Shown here one piece after another: positions 1 to 4,955 of a stretch of 5,986 nucleotides of DNA. The position numbers were made by a program, and so were the translations under genes. Below the pieces are notes generated by a model, which saw only the letters and a program-made list of their open reading frames with translations, searched no databases and was not told where the DNA came from. The DNA comes from an uncultured Comamonadaceae bacterium (GTDB lineage Bacteria; Pseudomonadota; Gammaproteobacteria; Burkholderiales; Burkholderiaceae_C), in contig CALBWZ010000023.1 of assembly GCA_937893415.1 (NCBI GenBank), positions 1-5,986 on the forward strand, given 5' to 3'. Within the stretch, counting starts at the first letter, position 1; the number at the start of each line of letters is the position of its first letter.

Positions 1-57
1 CCGACAGTGCTTGGACGAAATTTGCATGCACGTCAGGAACGCGCACACAAGCTAATT

Positions 58-265
58 GGCCGGTATCCGGGCTGACGCAGTTGGTTTGTCGCCTTCCCAA
101 GTTGGAGTAACTCAGTGGCTTGGACAAACTGGGGCTTGGGCTCACACTCAGGGTGAAAGACCAGGCCTGCGCTTACCGTTGCGGGGGCAGCTCAGGTTAG
201 GTGCGTGCTTGTGGGCACACACCCTCCTGATTCCCGTTGAACTACAGCATGCTGAACGCAGCTGT
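58..265 (-). promoter_or_regulatory. Cobalamin (vitamin B12) riboswitch, reading out of the left edge
   Basis: Read on the minus strand, this stretch carries the conserved parts of an adenosylcobalamin-type riboswitch in the right order. AACGGGAATC is at 238-229. The B12 box, with core GCTGCCCCCGCAACGGTAAG, lies at 193-171. CCACTG is at 118-113 and GGGAAGGCG at 98-90. The final hairpin AGCCCGGATACCGGCC is at 73-58 and would form the kissing-loop element next to the expression platform. A helix matching P2 can be drawn between GTAGTT (245-240) and AACTGC (82-77). Such RNAs bind B12 and usually repress B12 uptake (btuB, TonB-dependent receptors), cobalamin synthesis or B12-independent isozyme genes. 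The controlled gene must start at or beyond the left edge. An ATG at 27-25 could be its start, but only nine codons are visible and there is no clear Shine-Dalgarno, so I do not call it. A TACAAT at 288-283 on this strand is a possible -10 box without a good -35. The 5' boundary is approximate. Confidence 0.9.
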
Positions 266-307
266 GAGCACCAACAGTTTTGATTGTAAAGCATTTAAAA
301 TAACGTC

Positions 308-529
308 ATGCCTACAAACGAACAACTTGAGCAACTGACCCAACGCGTCGAGCGTTTGCTGTTGCGTCACGAAGAGGTGCAACGTGCCAACGCGTTGCTT
401 CAAGACGAACTGGATGCTTGCAACCGAGACCGCGACATGCTGAAAATGCGACTCTCTGCAGCCAAGCAGCGCATGGACGCCGTCATCGCCGGCTTGCCGT
501 TGCCATCACCCGAGGAGCTACAACCATGA
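308..529 (+). CDS. Small coiled-coil protein, TIGR02449/ZapB-like, upstream of ZapA
   Basis: This is a 73-residue acidic and basic helix with heptad-like leucines (EQLEQLTQRVERLLLRHEE, then ANALLQDELDACNRDRDMLKMRL), so it is predicted to be almost entirely coiled coil. A short Pro-rich tail (LPLPSPEELQP) follows. Length and composition fit the TIGR02449 family, small proteins regularly encoded just before zapA in beta- and gammaproteobacteria and sometimes annotated as ZapB-like. A role in Z-ring assembly with ZapA is likely from context but is not shown by the sequence. Its stop overlaps the zapA start (ATGA, 526-529), which implies translational coupling. The ATG at 308 has no good Shine-Dalgarno, only the AT-rich TTTAAAATAACGTC, but the coiled coil begins right after it. 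The gene diverges from the cobalamin riboswitch on the other strand, so both promoters must lie in or near about 245-307. Confidence 0.85.
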   Translation: MPTNEQLEQLTQRVERLLLRHEEVQRANALLQDELDACNRDRDMLKMRLSAAKQRMDAVIAGLPLPSPEELQP

Positions 530-855
530 GCCGTATAGAAGTGCAAATAATGGGGCAAAGTTACGTGCTCGCCAGCCCGGATGGCGGTGAAGAAGCCTTG
601 GTAGTGGCTGCCAACAAAGTTGACGCTGCAATGTGCGGCATTCGGGACGCAGGCAAGATTAAAGCGCGCGAACGTATAGCCGTGCTGGCCTGCCTCAACA
701 TGGCATTCGAGTCTGGTCAGCCAACAGTTGGCAGCGACGGTGGGTCTGCTGCACACGCCATTGCAGAGCCAAGTCTTGTAACACCCAACGCAGCCTTGAC
801 CTCTTTAATCAAAAAACTTGATGACGCGCTGGCTCAAGATGGCCAGTTGCTCTAA
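526..855 (+). CDS. zapA: Cell division protein ZapA
   Basis: This 109-residue protein has the ZapA layout. An N-terminal beta-rich domain opens with MSRIEVQIMGQSYVLASP and continues through the EEALVVAANKVDAAM helix. KIKARERIAVLACLNMAFE follows, matching the family signature in which a conserved arginine-rich helix precedes the start of the long dimerising helix. The C terminus (LTSLIKKLDDALAQDG) continues the helical coiled coil. ZapA binds FtsZ in the cytoplasm and cross-links protofilaments in the Z ring. The ATG at 526 is preferred over an in-frame ATG at 418 because GAGGAG (512-517) lies 8 bases upstream and the protein then begins with the standard motif. The 36 extra residues of the longer form would only be a shadow of the upstream gene. 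It overlaps the upstream coiled-coil gene by 4 bases and is followed within 25 bases by 6S RNA, the common proteobacterial order. Confidence 0.92.
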   Translation: MSRIEVQIMGQSYVLASPDGGEEALVVAANKVDAAMCGIRDAGKIKARERIAVLACLNMAFESGQPTVGSDGGSAAHAIAEPSLVTPNAALTSLIKKLDDALAQDGQLL

Positions 856-864
856 CCACGCGTC

Positions 865-870
865 TATAAT
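865..870 (+). promoter_or_regulatory. -10 box of the 6S RNA promoter
   Basis: A perfect TATAAT lies 7 bases before the predicted 5' end of 6S RNA (about 877), in the short gap between zapA and the RNA. No good -35 hexamer is visible at the usual distance, where the sequence is the end of zapA (around GCCAGT, 842-847). Assigned by position relative to the RNA stem. Confidence 0.65.
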
Positions 871-876
871 TGAGGC

Positions 877-1050
877 GTCTGCAGTACGCGCTGGGTTCTA
901 TATTTCCTTGTACCAATGCTCATTGAGCCCGGGCTAGAAATATTGCTTGGCTGGTGTGAGCGTCTCGCGTTAGATGAACCCGAAGCCTCGACTGATCTTG
1001 CCCACCTGTACCCTTCGGTTCAGGAATGCGGCCCGGCGGTACTTGCAGAC
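877..1050 (+). ncRNA. ssrS: 6S RNA (SsrS)
   Basis: The ends pair into the long closing stem expected of 6S RNA. GTCTGCA (877-883) pairs with TGCAGAC (1044-1050). GTAC (884-887) pairs with GTAC (1039-1042) with one bulged base. After a small asymmetric loop, GCTGGG (890-895) pairs with CCCGGC (1032-1037). Internal segments resemble known 6S RNAs, for example GGCTGGTGTGAGCG and CCCGAAGCC around 949-988 on the 3' side of the central region, and CCCTTCGGTTCAGG near 1012-1025. The length of about 174 nt is normal. 6S RNA folds like an open promoter and traps sigma-70 RNA polymerase in stationary phase. Its place directly after zapA is typical. The ends are inferred from pairing, so the mature termini could differ by a few bases. 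A downstream permease gene may be partly co-transcribed, since no terminator is evident in between. Confidence 0.9.
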
Positions 1051-1102
1051 ACCCTTCTTCACACGTTCTCTGTGCCTACTCGCCTATCAGCCTACCCACG
1101 CC

Positions 1103-1939
1103 ATGACCTTGCTTAGCTCTTTTGAATGGTCTTGGTTATGGACCTTTGCGGCGCTGCTGACCTTGGGCCTGGTCACAGGCTTTTTGGCTGGCTTGTTGGG
1201 CATTGGCGGCGGCATGGTGATGGTGCCGTTCCTCACCTATTTGATATCACAGCAGGGCGCCAGTAGTGCTTTAGCCGTCAAAATGGCGATCGCCACGTCC
1301 ATGGCCACCATTGTGTTTACCTCGCTGTCTAGCGTGCGCGCCCACCATAAAAAAGGGGCTGTGCGCTGGGACATCGTGCGGGGACTAACACCGGGGATTG
1401 TGGTGGGCGCACTGGTCGCCAGCCTGGGGGTGTTTTCTGTGATGAAAGGCACGACGCTCGCGTTTGTGTTTGCTGGTTTTGTCGGCTTCTCTTCACTCCA
1501 AATGTTTAGAAATAAGCAGCCACAACCCGGGCGCATGCTGCCAAGGACCCCCGGCTTGGTGGGCGCAGGCGGCGTGATTGGATTTGCCTCTGGGTTGGTA
1601 GGTGCTGGTGGTGGGTTTATCAGCGTACCCTTCATGGCGTGGTGCAATGTCGCCATTCATCAAGCAGTGGCAACCAGTGCCGCTTTGGGCTTCCCTATCG
1701 CTTTGGCAAATGCCGTGGGTTATGTGTGGTCTGGCCAGCAAGTCAGCAACTTGCCCGCTGGTGCAATTGGCTACATCTACATGCCCGCATTGGTCATCAT
1801 TGCAATCGCCAGCGTGTGTATGGCTCCTTTGGGAGTACAAGCGGCGCATGCACTGCCAGTGGCCAAACTCAAGCGGGTATTCGCCACGCTGTTGCTGGGC
1901 TTGGCTGTGTACATGGCCTACAAAGGCTTAGCGGCGTAA
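1103..1939 (+). CDS. TauE/SafE (DUF81) family membrane permease
   Basis: This is a 278-residue hydrophobic protein with the internal duplication of the TauE/SafE family. GFLAGLLGIGGG (26-37) followed by VMVPFL, and GFASGLVGAGGG (160-171) followed by ISVPFM, are the two glycine-rich repeat signatures, each opening a half of roughly four membrane segments. A hydrophilic linker (RNKQPQPGRMLPRTP, 136-150) separates the halves. Family members export or import sulfite, sulfoacetate and related organosulfur anions at the inner membrane. The substrate here cannot be inferred. An in-frame ATG at 974 would add 43 residues read entirely through 6S RNA and its 3' flank, with no membrane character, so the ATG at 1103 is chosen. 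It gives a normal family length and begins a helix at once. No good Shine-Dalgarno precedes it, which leaves some doubt about the start. It converges on the RraA-like gene with 29 bases between the stop codons. Confidence 0.88.
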   Translation: MTLLSSFEWSWLWTFAALLTLGLVTGFLAGLLGIGGGMVMVPFLTYLISQQGASSALAVKMAIATSMATIVFTSLSSVRAHHKKGAVRWDIVRGLTPGIVVGALVASLGVFSVMKGTTLAFVFAGFVGFSSLQMFRNKQPQPGRMLPRTPGLVGAGGVIGFASGLVGAGGGFISVPFMAWCNVAIHQAVATSAALGFPIALANAVGYVWSGQQVSNLPAGAIGYIYMPALVIIAIASVCMAPLGVQAAHALPVAKLKRVFATLLLGLAVYMAYKGLAA

Positions 1940-1968
1940 GCGCCCACAACACCAGTAGTCTGGGTCGT

Positions 1969-2485
1969 TCACTGTTGTATATGGATTGGCTGACGGCTTA
2001 CCACCACACCGTCGGCGTCGGCGTACAACCAGTCTCCTGGATAAATCCAATACCCTCCAATACAAACAGGCACATCGCGCACGCCAAGGTTTTGTCGGTT
2101 GGTAGGCATGGGGTTTGACGCCAGCGCAAAAATGCCTACATCACACTGCGCCAGTTCAGCCACATCACGCATGCAACCGTTGACCAACACACCAGCCCAG
2201 CCATTGCTGGCTGCTGCCGAGCCTAAGTTGCCCCCCCAGCAGCGCACGCGCCATGCTGGCGCCGCCGTCCACTACCAACACCCGCCCGAAGCCTGGTGAT
2301 TCAACGAACGCCTTCACCAGACTGTTGTCGGCTACACACTGAACGGTGGCAACAGGGCCAGCCCAAGACGCCCGCTTGCCAAACGAGCGCCACAGAACGG
2401 GTAAGGCGTTCACAGTGCCAGATGTGTCACTTTTAAATGTGTCGCATAAATCACAAGTTGCAAAAATCAATAAGTCAGTTGTCAT
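1969..2485 (-). pseudogene. RraA-family gene broken by a one-base frameshift
   Basis: Two overlapping minus-strand frames together give one RraA-type protein of about 171 residues. The 5' frame reads MTTDLLIFATCDLCDTF, then VLVVDGGASMARALLGG. The 3' frame continues GWAGVLVNGCMRDVAEL, then RDVPVCIGGYWIYPGDWLYADADGVVV, which is the C-terminal half of the fold. The switch falls in a run of seven G on the coding strand (C at 2231-2237). With six G the product would read ALLGGNLGSAAASNGW without interruption. Members act as Mg-dependent 4-hydroxy-4-methyl-2-oxoglutarate aldolases or oxaloacetate decarboxylases, and some bind RNase E. As written, translation from the 5' start leaves the fold after ALLGG and stops near 2165. 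The start could instead be a GTG at 2500, and neither start has a strong Shine-Dalgarno. The frameshift may be real decay, slippage or a sequencing error. Confidence 0.85.
2231..2237 (-). repeat. Seven-base homopolymer (G7 on the coding strand) at the RraA frameshift
   Basis: Seven consecutive C on the plus strand (G on the coding strand) sit exactly where the reading frame of the RraA-like gene changes. Removing one base restores a continuous family-like protein. Such runs are prone to replication slippage and also to base-calling errors. Confidence 0.9.
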
Positions 2486-2500
2486 AGAAGTTGTTGGCAC

Positions 2501-2857
2501 GGGTTAGGTGTGGGTGCAGGTTCATGTGTAGATATGCGCAGGACACAACCCATGACAGCGCCATCTGTCGGGCCACACAGTAAATGCTTAGAAAAATAAT
2601 GGGTAATTGTGGCGCACAGGGGCTAAATGGCTTGTTAGGGGTCTTATTATTGTTAAATCGCAACCATTCAACCACCCTATAGCACCATATTAATAATACT
2701 TAATAACTATTAAATACAATTTTTTTCCTAAAAATGCCGACTACCAATCTTATGCCCACATATCTCCGGTAGCATAGGCTTCGTCGGGCCCTTAATATTT
2801 TGCATTTTCAAAAAAGAGGGGTGGCGTTTAAGAACATTAGAAAAGGACATTCCTACA
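2501..2857. other. Gene-free stretch between the RraA-like gene and the SWIB gene
   Basis: No convincing gene is seen on either strand. The 66-codon minus frame across 2475-2675 has an unremarkable composition and resembles no family I know. The left half has ordinary composition. From about 2640 to 2735 it becomes very AT-rich (TTATTATTGTTAAAT, then TAATAATACTTAATAACT and a run of seven T). After that comes a segment able to form a long interrupted hairpin: GCCGAC and CTACC at 2736-2745 can pair with GGTAG at 2768-2772 and GTCGGGC at 2783-2789, though not as one compact stem. The promoters of the two divergent neighbours must lie here. I could not pick a sigma-70 pair with acceptable spacing for either one. 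TAATAT at 2793-2798 is a possible -10 for the SWIB gene. Confidence 0.55.
2842..2847 (+). promoter_or_regulatory. Ribosome binding site of the SWIB gene
   Basis: AAAGGA ends 10 bases before the ATG at 2858 and fixes that start codon. It is the clearest Shine-Dalgarno after the one before zapA. Confidence 0.75.
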
Positions 2858-3139
2858 ATGGCGACAGCTAAAAAAGCACCTGCAGTCAAGCGCGCTCCCA
2901 ATGCCGCTTTCATGAAACCCATGACCATCAGCGCCGATTTGGCCGCTGTGATCGGCGCAGCGCCAATGCCGCGCACCGAAGTTACCAAGAAAATTTGGGA
3001 ATACATCAAAAAGTACGACTTGCAAGATGCCGCCAACCGCCGCAACATCAATGCCGACGACAAACTCCGAGTGATTTTTGGTAAAGACCAAGTCACCATG
3101 TTTGAGATGACCAAGCTCATCAGCGTTCACTTGACTTAA
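2858..3139 (+). CDS. SWIB/MDM2 domain protein with basic N-terminal tail
   Basis: This is a 93-residue protein. Residues 1-15 form a Lys/Ala/Pro-rich basic tail (MATAKKAPAVKRAP), like histone H1-type tails. Residues 18-92 are a complete SWIB domain. FMKPMTISADLAAVIG leads in, MPRTEVTKKIWEYIKKYDLQD follows, then the hallmark NRRNINADDKLRVIFG, and MFEMTKLISVHL closes the domain. This domain is best known from BAF60b in eukaryotic SWI/SNF complexes and from MDM2. Stand-alone forms occur in Chlamydia and in many proteobacteria, where the function is largely unknown. A basic tail plus this fold suggests nucleoid association or DNA-linked protein binding, which is an inference. It has a good Shine-Dalgarno and its own terminator and appears to be a single-gene unit. 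It converges on the TPP-enzyme gene. Confidence 0.92.
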   Translation: MATAKKAPAVKRAPNAAFMKPMTISADLAAVIGAAPMPRTEVTKKIWEYIKKYDLQDAANRRNINADDKLRVIFGKDQVTMFEMTKLISVHLT

Positions 3140-3158
3140 TTCAGGTCTGCGCGACAGC

Positions 3159-3194
3159 AACCACCTCAGCCCAACGGCCTAGGTGGTTTTTTTT
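3159..3194 (+). terminator. Intrinsic terminator after the SWIB gene
   Basis: AACCACCT (3159-3166) pairs with AGGTGGTT (3181-3188). An inner GCC/GGC stem can extend the hairpin across a small internal loop. The 3' arm runs into eight T (3187-3194). It begins 20 bases past the SWIB stop. On the minus strand the hairpin is not followed by a T run, so it is a poor terminator for the opposing TPP-enzyme gene. Confidence 0.9.
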
Positions 3195-3209
3195 CGCCTA
3201 CGTGAAACG

Positions 3210-4934
3210 CTAGCCCAGCGCATCAAGTGCGAATTGGCGGATAGCCGACAAGGTGGCTTTGGTTGTAATGACCTCTGGGTCCAGCACCACCTCAATCACA
3301 TAGCCGCTGGCGCTCGCCAACGCCACTTGCAAGGCAGGTTCAAACTCATGGGTGTGGGTGATGCGCTGAGCGCCGTAGCCGTAGGCTTTGGCCAACGCAC
3401 AAAAGTCAGGGTTGGCCAACGTGCTGCCGCTGAGACGCGCAGGATAGTGGCGCTCTTGGTGCATGCGAATAGTGCCGTACATACTGTTATTCAGCAGCAA
3501 TACAATGGTTTTAGCGCCATGTTGAACCGCTGTTGCCAACTCTTGGCCATTCATCAGAAAGTCACCATCACCCGCAATGGTGAACACTGTGCGCCCAGAG
3601 GAAATGGCAGCACCAACCCCTGCCGGTATGCCGTAGCCCATGGCGCCGTTGGTAGGCGCCAACTGGGTTTTAAGCCCGCGAGCCAAGCCAACATAGGGAT
3701 AAAAGCGGTGTAACCAACTGGCAAAGTTACCTGCGCCATTGGTCAACACCGCATCCGTTGGCAGGTGCTTGACCAATGTATGAATGATGGCTGGCATGTC
3801 TATGGTACCGGGCATAACCATGCCACCGTTGGCGACATCTGTGTGTACGTGGTAATCGGCGTTGGCCTGTTGCGTCCAATTGGATTGCACCCACGCGACC
3901 TGGGGTAACTTGCCTTTGCAACTGGCGGCTAAAGCAGCTGCAGCGCTGGGCATGTCTGCGCAGCCGCTTATATGCGCCTTAAACACACGGTTCAGCTCAT
4001 GAGCGCTGGCGTGTATGTGCACCAAGTGCTGTTTGCTCACTGGCGAGGTCACAAGTTTGTAGCCCTCTGTGGTGGACTCACCCAAACGCGGGCCCAGCAC
4101 AAACAAGTAGTCGGCTTCTTGTATGCGCTTGCTCAATTGTGGGTTGATGGCCAAGCCCATGTCACCGGCGTACAGCGCATGGCTGTTGTCAAAACAGTCT
4201 TGAAACCGAAACGCATTGCTAACTGGCAACTGCCAATGTTCAACCCATGTTTGTACATCGCGTGCCGCCTGAGGTGTCCAACCGCCGCCGCCCAGCACCA
4301 CAAGCGGGCGTTTAGCTGCTTGCAAGGCGTGTTCAATATCTAAGACAACGCGAGGTGACAAGCCAATAGGCACTGGCTGCGTACACCCCAATTGAGCAGG
4401 CAGACCGTAAAGATGCGCAGGTATCACTTGGGTCAGCATGTCCTCCGGCAATACCAATACCACTGGCCCAGGGCGACCGCTCATGGCTGTGGCGTATGCC
4501 CGCTGTACATACTCAGGTATTCGCAAGGGATCGTCTATGCGCTGCACAAGCTTGGCCATTGGGCCAAAAAGCTGGGTAAAGTCCACTTCTTGAAACGCCT
4601 CACGGTCGCGGCAGTCAGCGGCCACATCGCCCACCAACAGCAGCAACGGTGTGCTGTCTTGAAACGCGGTGTGCAAGCCAATGCTGGCATTGGTCGCACC
4701 TGGCCCCCGTGTGACCATGCAGACACCCGGTCGCCCCGTCAACTTGCCATGCGCTTCAGCCATGAATGCCGCCCCACCCTCTTGGCGACACGTTACAAAC
4801 TGAATGGCTTCGGTATGGAGATGTAAACCATCAAGAACTGCTAAATAACTCTCACCGGGCACACCAAAAGCATGGGTTGCACCCTGCTCTATCAAACACT
4901 CCACCAGCCAATGTCCTGCCAACTTAACCTGCAT
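3210..4934 (-). CDS. Thiamine-diphosphate enzyme, acetolactate synthase/benzoylformate decarboxylase-like
   Basis: This 574-residue protein has the three-domain layout of the COG0028 family. The N-terminal pyrimidine-binding domain (about 1-170) holds the cofactor-activating glutamate, E52 in CRQEGGAAFMAEAHGKLTG, and the TRGPGATNA motif at 75-83. The central domain (about 190-340) includes PLVVLGGGGWTPQAA and FVLGPRLGE. The C-terminal domain (about 375-560) has the diphosphate/Mg motif GDGD (455-458) ending in NN (482-483), followed by SMYGTIRMHQE. All key cofactor residues are present, so it should be active on a 2-keto acid or related donor. The substrate is unknown. It is unlikely to be the biosynthetic IlvB, because no small regulatory subunit is adjacent and it is paired with an MFS transporter. 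TTAAGGG (4946-4940) provides the Shine-Dalgarno for the ATG at 4934. The transporter stop lies 21 bases upstream, so the two are probably co-transcribed. The protein ends 70 bases from the convergent SWIB stop. Confidence 0.9.
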   Translation of the reverse strand: MQVKLAGHWLVECLIEQGATHAFGVPGESYLAVLDGLHLHTEAIQFVTCRQEGGAAFMAEAHGKLTGRPGVCMVTRGPGATNASIGLHTAFQDSTPLLLLVGDVAADCRDREAFQEVDFTQLFGPMAKLVQRIDDPLRIPEYVQRAYATAMSGRPGPVVLVLPEDMLTQVIPAHLYGLPAQLGCTQPVPIGLSPRVVLDIEHALQAAKRPLVVLGGGGWTPQAARDVQTWVEHWQLPVSNAFRFQDCFDNSHALYAGDMGLAINPQLSKRIQEADYLFVLGPRLGESTTEGYKLVTSPVSKQHLVHIHASAHELNRVFKAHISGCADMPSAAAALAASCKGKLPQVAWVQSNWTQQANADYHVHTDVANGGMVMPGTIDMPAIIHTLVKHLPTDAVLTNGAGNFASWLHRFYPYVGLARGLKTQLAPTNGAMGYGIPAGVGAAISSGRTVFTIAGDGDFLMNGQELATAVQHGAKTIVLLLNNSMYGTIRMHQERHYPARLSGSTLANPDFCALAKAYGYGAQRITHTHEFEPALQVALASASGYVIEVVLDPEVITTKATLSAIRQFALDALG

Positions 4935-4955
4935 AACAACCCTTAAAAATAATAC

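Noticed and set aside
1..27. Start of a minus-strand gene at ATG 27-25 (MQISSKHCR)
   Set aside because: Only nine codons are visible and no Shine-Dalgarno is seen. It could be the riboswitch-controlled gene but cannot be supported.
56..283. 75-codon plus-strand frame
   Set aside because: It lies over the cobalamin riboswitch on the opposite strand and its product resembles no protein. It is a shadow of a structured RNA.
418..525. 36-residue extension of ZapA
   Set aside because: It overlaps the upstream coiled-coil gene in another frame, while the ATG at 526 has a strong Shine-Dalgarno and gives the standard ZapA N terminus.
974..1102. N-terminal extension of the TauE/SafE protein
   Set aside because: It is read through 6S RNA and its 3' flank, lacks a ribosome binding site, and makes the protein longer than the family.
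916..1116. 66-codon plus-strand frame in the zapA-permease gap
   Set aside because: It falls almost wholly within the 6S RNA gene and has no recognisable features.
2475..2675. 66-codon minus-strand frame before the RraA-like gene
   Set aside because: There is no ribosome binding site and no family resemblance. It overlaps the start of the RraA-like gene and probably arises by chance.
2719..2727. T-run as a terminator
   Set aside because: No GC-rich hairpin precedes it. The flank is only AT-rich sequence.
3210..4934. Calling the TPP enzyme IlvB/IlvG
   Set aside because: It shares the fold and cofactor motifs, but the context (MFS partner, no small subunit) does not support a biosynthetic acetolactate synthase.
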